A DNA stretch of 26,748 bases, taken from JAIEPT01 sp038217425 (lineage in GTDB: Bacteria > Planctomycetota > Planctomycetia > Gemmatales > Gemmataceae). The stretch is from contig JBBQPM010000092.1 of assembly GCA_038217425.1 (NCBI GenBank), positions 1-26,748 on the forward strand, read 5' to 3'. Shown one piece after another: positions 1-7,746 of the stretch. The position numbers and the translations under genes were made by a program. Every line of letters starts with the position of its first letter. Within the stretch, counting starts at the first letter, position 1. Under the pieces are notes generated by a model. That model saw only the letters and a list, made by a program, of their open reading frames with translations. It did not search any database and was not told the DNA's origin.

Positions 1-152
1 GCTTCAAGACACTCGCTGGAGTCTTCCATGACTCTGACCCCGAAGGAAAATGATCGACACGCCTACCATCTTCCTCTTTTCGCTCTTCCCAGAAAAGAGC
101 AGCTGACGGGTAAGCGAAGTGTTGCCGCTCGCCTAAACGAATTCGGTCCCCT
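1..152. other. Intergenic left edge, no gene seen
   Basis: No convincing reading frame was seen. An 8-bp inverted repeat (CTCTTTTC at 74-81, GAAAAGAG at 92-99, 10-base loop) lies beyond the 3' end of the minus-strand epimerase gene. It could act as a weak terminator for it, but there is no clear T-run, so this is only a suggestion. Confidence 0.4.
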
Positions 153-1268
153 CTACTTCCCCACTCCGAACGTGTAGATGCAGACGTGCGAGTAAACCTT
201 GCCCGGCTCCAGAAGCGGCGAAGGAAATCCCGGCAGGTTCACCGCGTTCGGATAATTCTGCGTCTCCAGACAGAGCGCCGAACGCTGCGGATACATCTTG
301 CCTCCCGCCCCTTTCTGCCCCTTCAGAAAGTTCCCCGAGTAAACCTGAACCCCGGGCTGATCGGTGTGCACCGTCAGCGTTCGCCCCGTCGTCGGCTCCG
401 ACACCTTCGCCGCCAGCGTCAACTCGCCGGGCTTCTCCTGGTTGATCGCGAAGTTGTGGTCGTAGCCCAGGAACGGCGTCTTCACCAGCTTCTCGATGCG
501 CTCGCCGATACGCGTCGGTTGCTTGAAATCGAGCGGCGTGCCGGCTACCGGCTCGAGCTTCCCGGTCGGGATCAACGTCTCGTCTGTGGGCGAGTAACGC
601 CCTGCGTTCAGCGTCAAGACGTGATCGAGCACCGTTGGCGACCCGGCGCCGGCGAGGTTGAAATAACTGTGATTGGTGAGATTCACCGGCGTCTTCTGGT
701 TCGTCGTCGCCTCGTAGGAGATTCGTAAGGCGTTCGCCGGGATGAGCGTGTAAAGCACCGAGATCTTGAGTTCGCCCGGATACCCCTCTTCGCCATCAGG
801 GCTGACATAGGTGAATTTCACCGCGCCGCCGTCGTCGAGGCTGACCGCCTCGGCTCGCCAGACGACCTTGTCCAGGCTCCGTTTGACGCCGCCGTGCAGG
901 TGATTGGGGCCGTTGTTGACCGCGAGCGAATATTCCTTGCCGTCGACAGTGAACTTCCCCTTGGCGGTGCGATTGGCGACGCGCCCCGTGGTGCAGCCGA
1001 AATACTGGTTGGCGTCGCTCTGGTAGCCCGCGAGGTCGTCGAAGCCGAGCACGACGTTGGCGAATTTGCCGGCCTGATCCGGAACGTTAATCTGCGTCAC
1101 CGTGGCGCCGTAGGTGATGACGTGGACGCTCATTCCCCCTTTGTTCTTCAACACGTACGCTTCGACGGGCGTGCCATCGGCGGTTTTCCCGAAGGGGGCG
1201 GGACCGATCACTTCCGCGTGCATCATAGTCGTGATTCCAAAGAGGCAGAAAAGACTGGCGCGTCGCAT
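153..1268 (-). CDS. galM: Secreted aldose 1-epimerase (galactose mutarotase)
   Basis: Interconverts alpha and beta anomers of aldohexoses, here probably in the periplasm. The 371-residue product starts with a signal peptide (MRR then a hydrophobic stretch to about residue 18). Family motifs are in the expected order: GRVANR near 96-101, NHLHGG at 122-127, NLTNHSYFNL near 196-205 (catalytic His200), GYDHNF near 268-273 (Asp270), and CLETQNYP near 333-340 (catalytic base Glu335). Length fits the family. The frame is open 27 codons further upstream, but the ATG at 1268 puts the signal peptide at the N terminus and avoids an unrelated extension. It is divergent from the GT2 gene. The call is secure; the exact sugar is not known. 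Confidence 0.93.
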   Translation of the reverse strand: MRRASLFCLFGITTMMHAEVIGPAPFGKTADGTPVEAYVLKNKGGMSVHVITYGATVTQINVPDQAGKFANVVLGFDDLAGYQSDANQYFGCTTGRVANRTAKGKFTVDGKEYSLAVNNGPNHLHGGVKRSLDKVVWRAEAVSLDDGGAVKFTYVSPDGEEGYPGELKISVLYTLIPANALRISYEATTNQKTPVNLTNHSYFNLAGAGSPTVLDHVLTLNAGRYSPTDETLIPTGKLEPVAGTPLDFKQPTRIGERIEKLVKTPFLGYDHNFAINQEKPGELTLAAKVSEPTTGRTLTVHTDQPGVQVYSGNFLKGQKGAGGKMYPQRSALCLETQNYPNAVNLPGFPSPLLEPGKVYSHVCIYTFGVGK

Positions 1269-1405
1269 GATTCTTTCATCCGAAGTTATTGAGGTAAAGA
1301 AGTCGACAACGGATCCCGGCGAGCCAGGTCGCGTCAGCGCCTGGAGCAATCCTCACGCGATTTTCGGCGAACGGCAGGCGACATGCAAGGAACATTCTGC
1401 TGAAT

Positions 1406-1433
1406 TTGACACTCTTGACTCGCCGATTAGAAT
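1406..1433 (+). promoter_or_regulatory. Sigma-70-type promoter of the GT2 gene
   Basis: A perfect -35 hexamer TTGACA (1406-1411) is followed after 16 bases by TAGAAT (1428-1433, 5/6 match to TATAAT). Transcription would begin near 1440, downstream of the first possible ATG at 1437. This supports the internal ATG at 1470 as the real start. Confidence 0.7.
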
Positions 1434-1469
1434 TGGATGAAGGCCTTGCTCCGTCCCCGAGGTGCATCA

Positions 1470-2216
1470 ATGAGCTTTTTGACTGCGATCCCCGTGTACA
1501 ACGAAGAAAAGAACATCGTACGCGTGCTCGATGAGGTGCGCCGCTACGCGCCTCATCTCTTGCTAGTCAACGACGGCTCCGCTGATCGGACCGTGGCGAT
1601 CATCGAAGACTATTGCCGGGCGCATCCCGAAGCCGACATCGACGTCGTCAGCCACGAGCGCAACCGCGGTTACGGCGCCGCCCTGGCCACGGCGTTTCGG
1701 GCCTTCCTCAAGTCCGATTGCGAGATCCTCGTCACCATGGACTGCGACGGTCAGCATGAACCGGGCCGCATCCCCGTGCTGCTCGAGGCCCTGGGCCGGG
1801 ATGTCGACATCATCTCCGGCAGCCGATACCTGCGCGAGTTTCGGCAGATGACGCTGCCCACGCCCGAGGATCGCCGGTTCATCAATCAGACCATCACCGC
1901 GGAACTCAACGAACAGCTGGGCCTCAACCTGACCGACGCCTTCTGCGGATTCAAGGCCTATCGTCGGCACGCGATCGAGGAACTGCACATCACCGAGCAC
2001 GGCTGGGGCATGCCGCTTCAGCTTTGGGTGCAGGCGGCGTATCACGGACTCAAGACGAAAGAGGTCGGCGTCCCCCGGCTCTACCTCGACCCCAACCGCG
2101 CCTTCGGCGGCGTCCTCAACGATGCCGATCAGCGGCTCGCGTACTATCGACAGGTGATCGAGAACGCCCTTTGTGAAGAATCGATGTGCTGCGGCGGGCA
2201 AACGTGCCTGGCTTAA
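1470..2216 (+). CDS. Family 2 glycosyltransferase (dolichyl-phosphate-sugar synthase-like)
   Basis: Transfers a sugar from a nucleotide-sugar donor to a lipid or glycan acceptor at the cytoplasmic membrane face. The 248-residue protein is a single GT-A domain. IPVYNEE opens the fold (residues 7-13), NDGS is at 34-37, and the metal-binding DCD motif lies within DCDGQH at 91-96, followed by SGSRY at 116-120. No membrane helix is evident. The ATG at 1470 has GAGG at 1459-1462 at a good distance and lies downstream of the predicted transcription start; the ATG at 1437 does not. The C terminus holds four cysteines (235, 240, 241, 246), which is not part of the catalytic fold. Donor and acceptor cannot be told from sequence. 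Confidence 0.88.
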   Translation: MSFLTAIPVYNEEKNIVRVLDEVRRYAPHLLLVNDGSADRTVAIIEDYCRAHPEADIDVVSHERNRGYGAALATAFRAFLKSDCEILVTMDCDGQHEPGRIPVLLEALGRDVDIISGSRYLREFRQMTLPTPEDRRFINQTITAELNEQLGLNLTDAFCGFKAYRRHAIEELHITEHGWGMPLQLWVQAAYHGLKTKEVGVPRLYLDPNRAFGGVLNDADQRLAYYRQVIENALCEESMCCGGQTCLA

Positions 2217-2533
2217 AAAAAGCAGCCACAGAGGACACCGCGAAGGAAAAAAGCTCTCGTCTTCGATTTTTCTCTGTGTCCTCGGTGCTCTCTGTGGCTC
2301 ATTGATTTTGGGCTCATCGGAAAATGGGCAAGCCGATCGCTAGCCGGGTTCCTATACTTGGCAAAGAGGTTAGGAAGCTTGGTCTCGACGAAGTTTTTGT
2401 CGAGTCATCGAAAAGGATTCTTTGCGAAGGCCCCTTTTCTTTTCTTCCTCAATGCTGTACTTATTCTCCTTTGTGCCTGTCCAAGCGTGCGTTGGGCACG
2501 GAAATTACCAAAGTCCCTTGGGGAGGGCAAATT
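2217..2533. other. Intergenic region with palindromic repeat and acpP leader
   Basis: The first 80 bases hold a CCACAGAG-type palindrome (listed separately). The rest, about 230 bases, probably is the promoter and leader of the acyl carrier protein gene. A TATACT hexamer near 2352-2357 could be a -10 element but has no good -35. A small hairpin (CTCGAC / GTCGAG) lies around 2384-2404. The frame of the ACP gene stays open back to 2324, but this extension resembles no ACP and has no ribosome binding site, so it is treated as non-coding. Confidence 0.5.
2224..2299. repeat. CCACAGAG-type palindromic intergenic repeat, copy 1
   Basis: The arms at 2224-2240 and 2283-2299 match 15 of 17 as inverted repeats (AGCCACAGAG...CACCG), with further A-rich and T-rich complementary inner segments. 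A second element with the same arm consensus lies at 9026-9121. Elements like this are dispersed in planctomycete and related genomes. Here it sits just after the glycosyltransferase stop, where it could act as a transcript-end hairpin. Confidence 0.75.
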
Positions 2534-2782
2534 GTGGCTGCTACTACCACCGAAGAACGAGTTAAGCAAATCGTCTGCGACAGCCTGGGCGTGAGCAAGA
2601 ACGACGTCACGCGCACTACGTCCTTCCAGGAAGATATCGGCGCCGACTCCCTGGACATCGTCGAACTGGTCATGGAACTCGAAGAAGAGTTCGAAATCAC
2701 CATCCCCGATGAAGAAGCCGAAAAGATCAAGACCGTCGGCGAAGCGATCGATTACATCGACAAGGAGCTTGCGAAAAAATGA
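2534..2782 (+). CDS. acpP: Acyl carrier protein
   Basis: Carries growing acyl chains as thioesters on a 4'-phosphopantetheine arm during fatty-acid synthesis in the cytoplasm. The 82-residue acidic protein has the GADSLD motif with the attachment serine at residue 39, followed by the acidic helix II (MELEEEFE). Length is typical of ACP. I chose the GTG at 2534 because GGGGAGG lies at 2519-2526 just upstream and because this start gives the canonical ACP N terminus. The stop overlaps the ATG of the next gene (ATGA), so it is probably translationally coupled to the ketoacyl synthase. Confidence 0.93.
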   Translation: MAATTTEERVKQIVCDSLGVSKNDVTRTTSFQEDIGADSLDIVELVMELEEEFEITIPDEEAEKIKTVGEAIDYIDKELAKK

Positions 2783-4014
2783 CGCGGCGCGTCGTCATCA
2801 CGGGTCTCGGGACAGTGAATCCGCTCTCCTGTGATCTCTCCACGTATTGGCAAGGATTGCTCGCCGGTCGCAGCGGCGTCGGCATCATCGAGCAAATGGA
2901 CACGTCTGCCTTCAAAGTCCACTTCGGCGGCGAAGTTAAGAACTTCCAGACCGAGGCGTACTTCGATTCGCGTGCTGCCAAGCGCATGGATCGCTACGCA
3001 CAGTTCGCCATGGTCGCGACCTTCAATGCGGTCAAAGATTCCGGCATCGACTTCGCCAAGGAAGATCCGTTCCGCTGCGGTTGCATTCTGGGCAGCGGCA
3101 TCGGCGGGCTCAACGAATTCGAAGACCAGCACGATCGCTTCCGCGACGGCGGTCCCGGCCGAATCAGCCCCTTCGTCATCCCCAAAATGATGGGCAACGC
3201 CGCCCCCGGCAACGTCTCCATCCAGTTCAACCTGTGCGGCGTCACCACCGCCGTCGCCACGGCCTGCGCTTCCGCCGCCAACGCCATCTCCGACGCCCTT
3301 CGCTCCATTCGTCTGGGCGAAACCGACGTCATGGTCACCGGCGGCTGTGAATCCACGATTACGAACATGGGCCTAGGCGGATTCATTTCCGCCCGCGCCC
3401 TCTCGCAGCGCAACGATAACATGCAGGCCGCCAGCAGGCCCTTCGACCGCGATCGCGACGGCTTCGTCCTCGCCGAGGGCGCCGGCATTATCCTCCTCGA
3501 AGAGTACGAGCACGCCAAGAAGCGCGGCGCTCCCATCTACTGCGAGCTGCTCGGCGCCGGCAGCACCGCCGACGCCTACAACATCACCGCGCCGCTCCCC
3601 GAAGGCACCGGCGCCGCCCGTGCCATCACCAACGCCCTCCACGACGCGCACATCAACCCCAGCGACGTCGACTACGTCAACGCCCACGGCACCAGCACCG
3701 ACCTCGGCGACGCCGCCGAAACCAAAGCCCTCAAGATCGCCTTCGGCAACCATGCCCGCAAACTCGCCGTCAGCAGCACCAAAAGCATGATCGGCCACCT
3801 CCTCGGCGCTTCCGGCGGCGTGGAACTGATCGCCTGCGTCCTGTCGATCAAGCATGGCGTCGTTCATCCGACGATCAACCTCGACAATCCCGACCCCGCC
3901 TGCGACCTCGACTACGTGCCGAACACGGCCCGCGAAATGAAGGTCCGATACGCCGTCAGCAACTCCTTCGGCTTCGGCGGCCACAACGCCAGTCTCGTCG
4001 TCGGCGCTATTTAG
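2779..4014 (+). CDS. fabF: Beta-ketoacyl-ACP synthase II
   Basis: Condenses malonyl-ACP with acyl-ACP in fatty-acid elongation. The 411-residue length is typical of FabF. The Cys-His-His catalytic set is complete: Cys163 in TACASAANAI, His303 in NAHGTSTDLGD, and His340 in STKSMIGHLLGASG, with the conserved Lys335. The glycine-rich C terminus (NSFGFGGHNA) is also present. It overlaps acpP by four bases. The acpP-fabF order is standard. A specialised KAS from a secondary pathway cannot be fully ruled out, because fabD, fabG and fabH are not adjacent. Confidence 0.93.
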   Translation: MTRRVVITGLGTVNPLSCDLSTYWQGLLAGRSGVGIIEQMDTSAFKVHFGGEVKNFQTEAYFDSRAAKRMDRYAQFAMVATFNAVKDSGIDFAKEDPFRCGCILGSGIGGLNEFEDQHDRFRDGGPGRISPFVIPKMMGNAAPGNVSIQFNLCGVTTAVATACASAANAISDALRSIRLGETDVMVTGGCESTITNMGLGGFISARALSQRNDNMQAASRPFDRDRDGFVLAEGAGIILLEEYEHAKKRGAPIYCELLGAGSTADAYNITAPLPEGTGAARAITNALHDAHINPSDVDYVNAHGTSTDLGDAAETKALKIAFGNHARKLAVSSTKSMIGHLLGASGGVELIACVLSIKHGVVHPTINLDNPDPACDLDYVPNTAREMKVRYAVSNSFGFGGHNASLVVGAI

Positions 4015-4086
4015 TTCATACACTCCCGAAATACCACTCAAGTAACAGCTGCTCACCCATCCTCCTTTCCGCTGCGGCACAAGCGC

Positions 4087-4115
4087 TTGCGATGCCCATC
4101 AAGATGCCTTAGAAT
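4087..4115 (+). promoter_or_regulatory. Sigma-70-type promoter of the DUF1501 gene
   Basis: TTGCGA (4087-4092) and TAGAAT (4110-4115) are separated by 17 bases. The -10 starts exactly 42 bases before the ATG at 4152. Confidence 0.6.
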
Positions 4116-4151
4116 GCCCTGCGTTGACCATGACGCATTGAGGACAGCGCG

Positions 4152-5501
4152 ATGTTCCAGATCGAGACCGAAGCGGCCGAGCATTTCTCGACGCCTACCC
4201 GCCGAAACTTCCTGCGGGCCGGGTTTCTCGGCCTCGGCGGTCTCACCCTCGCCGACTCCCTTCGCGCTCAGGCGCCCAATCGCTCGACCGATACCGCCGT
4301 CTTCCTGCTCTTCGTCCACGGCGGGCCCAGTCATCTGGAAACCTACGATCTCAAGCCCGGCGCCCCGGACGAGATCCGCGGCCCGTTTCGCCCGATTCAT
4401 ACCAACGTCCCCGGCATCGACGTCTGCGAACATCTCCCCAAGCACGCTCGCAGCGCCCATCGCTTCTCGCTGATTCGCTCTGTGTGCCACGATGAAGCCG
4501 ACCATTTCGCCGGGCATCGCCGATTCCTCTCCGGGTTCGGTAAGTTGAAGCAAGGGACTGGCGCCGAATCCCACTATCCGCAGGTCGGCGCCGTCGTCAA
4601 TCGCATCCACCCCGCCGGTCCCACAGGGCTTCCCTCGGCGCTCGCGGTGAACGGCGTCGTCGTCAACGGTCCTGACTACGCTGCTGGCATCTCCGAAGGT
4701 TTTTTTCCCGGCAGCTATCGCGTCCCCATCGTCAACGGTTCGCTCCCCAGTTCCAGTCTCGCGATCGCCCCCGGGCGTTTCGAGGATCGCCGAACGTTGC
4801 TGAGCCAGTTCGACACGTTTCGCCGCGACCTCGACGTGAACGGCTCGATGCAAACCATGGACGCGTACAATCGGCGAGCCCTGGACATCCTGGCGAGCGG
4901 CCGGGCCCGCGAGGCGTTCGACGTCTCGCGCGAGAACGCACGCCTGGTCGAACGCTACGGCGGCGGGTATGGCCGAGAAGTCTTGATCGGGCGCCGATTG
5001 ATCGAGGCGGGCGTGCGCTTCGTCTCCGTCTGCGTCCGCGGCAGCGGGCCCGGTTCCATCGCCCACGACTGGGACGATCATGCCGTCAACTGGAGTCTCG
5101 ATACCGCCATGCTGGCGCGGCTCCCCAAGTACGACCAGGTCGTGACGACGTTGATCGACGACCTGTACGAGCGCGGGCTGAACGAACGGGTGCTCTTGAT
5201 CGTGACGGGTGAGTTTGGCCGAACCCCGCGGCTGGAGTCGAGCAACGGCAAGATCGGCCGCGACCATTATCCCGCGGCGATGTCGATCCTGATTTCCGGC
5301 GGCGGCATGCCGATGGGCCAGGTGATCGGCAGCACCGACAGCATCGGCGCCCGACCGCGCGAACGCCGGCTCGACCCGACCGATCTCCTTGCCACCATCT
5401 ACCGTTATCTGGGCATCGATCCCAAGCGGCAGTTCGTCGACCCGACGGGCCGACCCATCACGCTGTGCGACGGCGAACCGATCCGCGAGTTGATTTCGTG
5501 A
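4152..5501 (+). CDS. DUF1501 family protein with Tat-type signal
   Basis: Member of the DUF1501 family, which belongs to the alkaline-phosphatase/sulfatase-like fold and is greatly expanded in planctomycetes; no reaction is established. The 449-residue product has a twin-arginine motif (TRRNFLRAGF, residues 16-25) and a short hydrophobic stretch, so export is expected. FVHGGPSHLETYD (about 54-66) is the family's N-terminal signature; HDEADHFAGH and, near the C terminus, TGEFGRTPR and GRDHYP are the other conserved blocks. GAGGA at 4140-4144 precedes the ATG. DUF1501 genes often pair with DUF1549/DUF1553 cytochrome-like genes; here it stands alone. Confidence 0.9.
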   Translation: MFQIETEAAEHFSTPTRRNFLRAGFLGLGGLTLADSLRAQAPNRSTDTAVFLLFVHGGPSHLETYDLKPGAPDEIRGPFRPIHTNVPGIDVCEHLPKHARSAHRFSLIRSVCHDEADHFAGHRRFLSGFGKLKQGTGAESHYPQVGAVVNRIHPAGPTGLPSALAVNGVVVNGPDYAAGISEGFFPGSYRVPIVNGSLPSSSLAIAPGRFEDRRTLLSQFDTFRRDLDVNGSMQTMDAYNRRALDILASGRAREAFDVSRENARLVERYGGGYGREVLIGRRLIEAGVRFVSVCVRGSGPGSIAHDWDDHAVNWSLDTAMLARLPKYDQVVTTLIDDLYERGLNERVLLIVTGEFGRTPRLESSNGKIGRDHYPAAMSILISGGGMPMGQVIGSTDSIGARPRERRLDPTDLLATIYRYLGIDPKRQFVDPTGRPITLCDGEPIRELIS

Positions 5502-5525
5502 GCCGACGCGCCCCGCAAGCCCAAC

Positions 5526-5597
5526 GGGTGAGGTACTCCGAACCCTTGGGATCGAGCGCCGGGTTCGTTTATCCCCGGGGTTCGGAGTACCTCACCC
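5526..5597. repeat. Long perfect inverted repeat between convergent genes
   Basis: The 20-base arms at 5526-5545 and 5578-5597 are perfect inverted complements. Inside the loop GGGAT (5548-5552) can also pair with ATCCC (5571-5575). It lies between the DUF1501 gene (+) and the DUF1508 gene (-), where it may end transcription in both directions, though there is no T-run. It could equally be a mobile palindromic element. Confidence 0.85.
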
Positions 5598-5643
5598 CGG
5601 GGCTTGACCGCATGCAGTCTGAAATTGTTGTCGAGACGCTTGC

Positions 5644-5967
5644 TTACTTATCCTTGTCTTTTTCCTTCTTCGGCTCTTCCGCCTTCTTCGTGGTGACGGT
5701 CGCCGTCGCCAATACCTTCTTCAAATCCTCCACCGCTTCCTTGACGGCCTTTTCGGTGGCGTATCCCACCGGACCGGAGCCGCCCAGATATTTTCGCTCC
5801 GCGTCGTAGATGGAGAAGCGGAACTTGCCGTCCTTGCTGCTTTCGGAGATTTCGATCGTGCCCGTCTTGGGCGTCGTCTTCTTGCCCCCCGCGAACGAAT
5901 CGACCGTGCCCAGACTCACCAGCGCCGCGGCGCCCGTGATGAACAATGCTCCCATCCACTTTTTCAT
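5644..5967 (-). CDS. Small secreted DUF1508 (YegP-like) domain protein
   Basis: A 107-residue protein of unknown role. Residues 1-26 form a signal peptide (MKKWMGALF, then Ala/Val-rich, ending SFA-G). Residues 37-86 look like one DUF1508/YegP repeat: TIEISESSKDGKFRFSIYD, then the GYATEKAVKEAVEDLKK helix. The tail (93-107) is Lys/Glu-rich and probably disordered. The ATG at 5967 is preceded, on its own strand, by GGAGGA at good spacing; the longer open frame upstream is not credible. YegP-type proteins are usually cytoplasmic and have two domains, so a single exported domain is unusual. Confidence 0.75.
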   Translation of the reverse strand: MKKWMGALFITGAAALVSLGTVDSFAGGKKTTPKTGTIEISESSKDGKFRFSIYDAERKYLGGSGPVGYATEKAVKEAVEDLKKVLATATVTTKKAEEPKKEKDKDK

Positions 5968-6170
5968 GACCAGCGTCCTCCGAGAGATGATGTGACGTCG
6001 GCGATCCGGAAATGTTCCCGTCGCCGGCTCCGATTGTAATCCCCAAGAAAGGCGAACACAACCGCCGCCAAGGTCGACTTGCATTTTTTCCCGCGATGGG
6101 CGAAACTGCCGTCTTCACTGTGACGAACACCCTTTCCTGTTTCCTTGGTCCCGAACTCGCGGCGGAAACC

Positions 6171-6944
6171 ATGAGCAAATCCGTTGGAAAAAGCTTGTCG
6201 ATCACGCCATTTCGCCGGCTCGTAATCGATCTCATGGACTTCAGTCGGTGCGTCCCGAGCGTCACCGCCGACCGGCGCATGAGGCTCGGCGCCCTCGTCG
6301 AGGCGCGGCAAAATTGCAGTCCCCGGCCGACCTGGACCAGCCTTTTCGTGAAGGCCTACGCCATCGTCGCCGCACGCACGCCGATTCTTCGCCGAGCCTA
6401 CATGAAGTTCCCCTGGGCCCGGCTCTACGAACATCCCAAAAACGTCGCCGCCATCAACGTCGGCCGAGTCGTGGACGGTGAAAACGTCATCACGCAAGCG
6501 ATGATTCGCAGCCCTGAATGTCGGACCATTTCCGAACTCGACGCCATCGTCCACCATTACATGACCGAGCCCATCGAGAATATCAAGGAATATCAACGCT
6601 CGAAGCGCCTCAGCCGACTCCCCAGCCCGCTCCGCCGGCTCATCTGGTGGCTGTCGCTGAATCTGGTCGGCAGACGACGCGTGCACAATTTCGGCACCTT
6701 CGGCATCAGCTCGGTGAGCAGTCATGGCGCCGGCCTTTTGACGCTCATTCCGCTGCTGACGACGACCCTGCACCACAACTTGTTCGACGAGCACGGCAAT
6801 CTGGAGATGCGCTTCGGATTCGACCACCGCGTACTGGACGGCGCCGACGCCGCGCGGGCTCTGGCCGATCTGGAAAAGGTGCTGCTCGGGGAGATTCTCG
6901 AAGAAGTCCGCGGCATGAGCGTCGGACTTCGCCGAGCAGCGTGA
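6171..6944 (+). CDS. Stand-alone E2-type (2-oxoacid dehydrogenase) acyltransferase catalytic domain
   Basis: Resembles the catalytic core of dihydrolipoamide acyltransferases, of the chloramphenicol-acetyltransferase-like fold. With the ATG at 6171 it has 257 residues. ITPFRRLVIDLM (11-22) matches the start of the E2 core and FDHRVLDGADAA (217-228) is the active-site block with His219 and Asp223. There is no lipoyl domain and no peripheral-subunit-binding domain, and no E1 or E3 gene nearby, so it is unlikely to serve a normal dehydrogenase complex. Similar lone proteins occur in bacteria without a firm function. The frame stays open upstream to 6012 (alternative ATG at 6096), so the start is uncertain. 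Confidence 0.72.
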   Translation: MSKSVGKSLSITPFRRLVIDLMDFSRCVPSVTADRRMRLGALVEARQNCSPRPTWTSLFVKAYAIVAARTPILRRAYMKFPWARLYEHPKNVAAINVGRVVDGENVITQAMIRSPECRTISELDAIVHHYMTEPIENIKEYQRSKRLSRLPSPLRRLIWWLSLNLVGRRRVHNFGTFGISSVSSHGAGLLTLIPLLTTTLHHNLFDEHGNLEMRFGFDHRVLDGADAARALADLEKVLLGEILEEVRGMSVGLRRAA

Positions 6945-6954
6945 GCGACGCCCC

Positions 6955-7425
6955 CTACCGCGGCGCCTTGGTCCGCGTTTGCGGAATCTTGTCCTTGAAC
7001 CACGATTCGAAGTCGAAGGTGTTGCCGCCGTCCGCGGGACCTTTGACCGTGACATAACGCAGAAACCAGTCGGCCCCAACTCTATTGGCATCGCTCCGCA
7101 CCGTGATCTTGGTGATCTCGCCGATGTCTTGGAGCGCCATTTTCATCGCATCGGTCTTTCCCGCTTGAAATGGGTGCCCCGGGAAGAACGGGTTGATGCG
7201 AATCTCGCCCTCTTGGCCCTTCTTTCCGTATAAGGTTAAGTAAATATCGGCATCGGTGCCCGATCCAGGCTTATTTCCGGTCGTGAAACTGACTTCATAC
7301 GTCACGCGCTCGGCTTTGCCCGGCGGAGATTTCTGCTGCGTCTGGGCATGTTGAACGCAACACCATGTCATAACGACAAGAAGAATAGCTGAGAACGTTT
7401 GGGTACGGACAATCGCGCGAGACAT
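6955..7425 (-). CDS. Secreted PLAT/LH2-domain protein
   Basis: A 156-residue exported protein consisting of little more than one PLAT (polycystin-1, lipoxygenase, alpha-toxin) beta-sandwich, a fold that usually binds lipid or protein partners at membranes. An N-terminal signal segment (residues 8-29) is followed by YEVSFTTG and the diagnostic GTDADIYLTLYG, and by ITKITVRSD and WFLRYVTV, in the order expected of PLAT. AAGGAG precedes the ATG at the right distance on its strand. It converges with the acyltransferase gene, 10 bases apart. Its ligand is not known. Confidence 0.82.
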   Translation of the reverse strand: MSRAIVRTQTFSAILLVVMTWCCVQHAQTQQKSPPGKAERVTYEVSFTTGNKPGSGTDADIYLTLYGKKGQEGEIRINPFFPGHPFQAGKTDAMKMALQDIGEITKITVRSDANRVGADWFLRYVTVKGPADGGNTFDFESWFKDKIPQTRTKAPR

Positions 7426-7746
7426 CGGGCACTCCTTTGAGAAAATGAATCAGCTTCGCACAGAGTACGCTTCGAAGGAAACAAATCTTTCAGGAAATGA
7501 GAAAATGCGAAGCTCTCCCCCCGGGTTGGAAGGCGCGGAGGCAAGGCATTCGCTGCAATCAGAATGGGCACGTTCGAAAGCCTGAACACGTGGTAGATAA
7601 CATTTTTTAAGCGCATAACTAGCAAAAATACGTCGAAAACCACGACAAACGGCGCCATTTCGCCGCCGAAAACGAGAACGGCACGCCTCTTGCTCTGGGT
7701 CTTCCCCGGACTTGAATTCCGCTGCGCCCAACCCCACAGGATCTTC
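7426..7746. other. Divergent regulatory region between PLAT gene and ABC importer
   Basis: No credible gene was seen. It holds the sigma-54 promoter match at 7679-7694 and an ACGTGG half-site at 7588-7593 that resembles the sites upstream of the porin. The transporter frame is open back to 7690, but this would overlap the promoter. Confidence 0.5.
7679..7694 (+). promoter_or_regulatory. Sigma-54 (-24/-12) promoter upstream of ABC importer
   Basis: The sequence CGGCACGCCTCTTGCT has the invariant GG (7680-7681) and GC (7692-7693) exactly 10 bases apart and matches the consensus TGGCACG-N4-TTGCW except at the first base. Transcription would begin near 7705, giving a leader of about 42 bases. 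Sigma-54 control fits a nitrogen-uptake operon. Confidence 0.6.

Noticed and set aside
2324..2533. 70-residue N-terminal extension of acyl carrier protein
   Set aside because: It has no ACP character or ribosome binding site; the GTG at 2534 with GGGGAGG upstream gives the canonical protein.
4053..5267. 404-residue open frame on the minus strand
   Set aside because: Antisense shadow of the DUF1501 gene; no family features.
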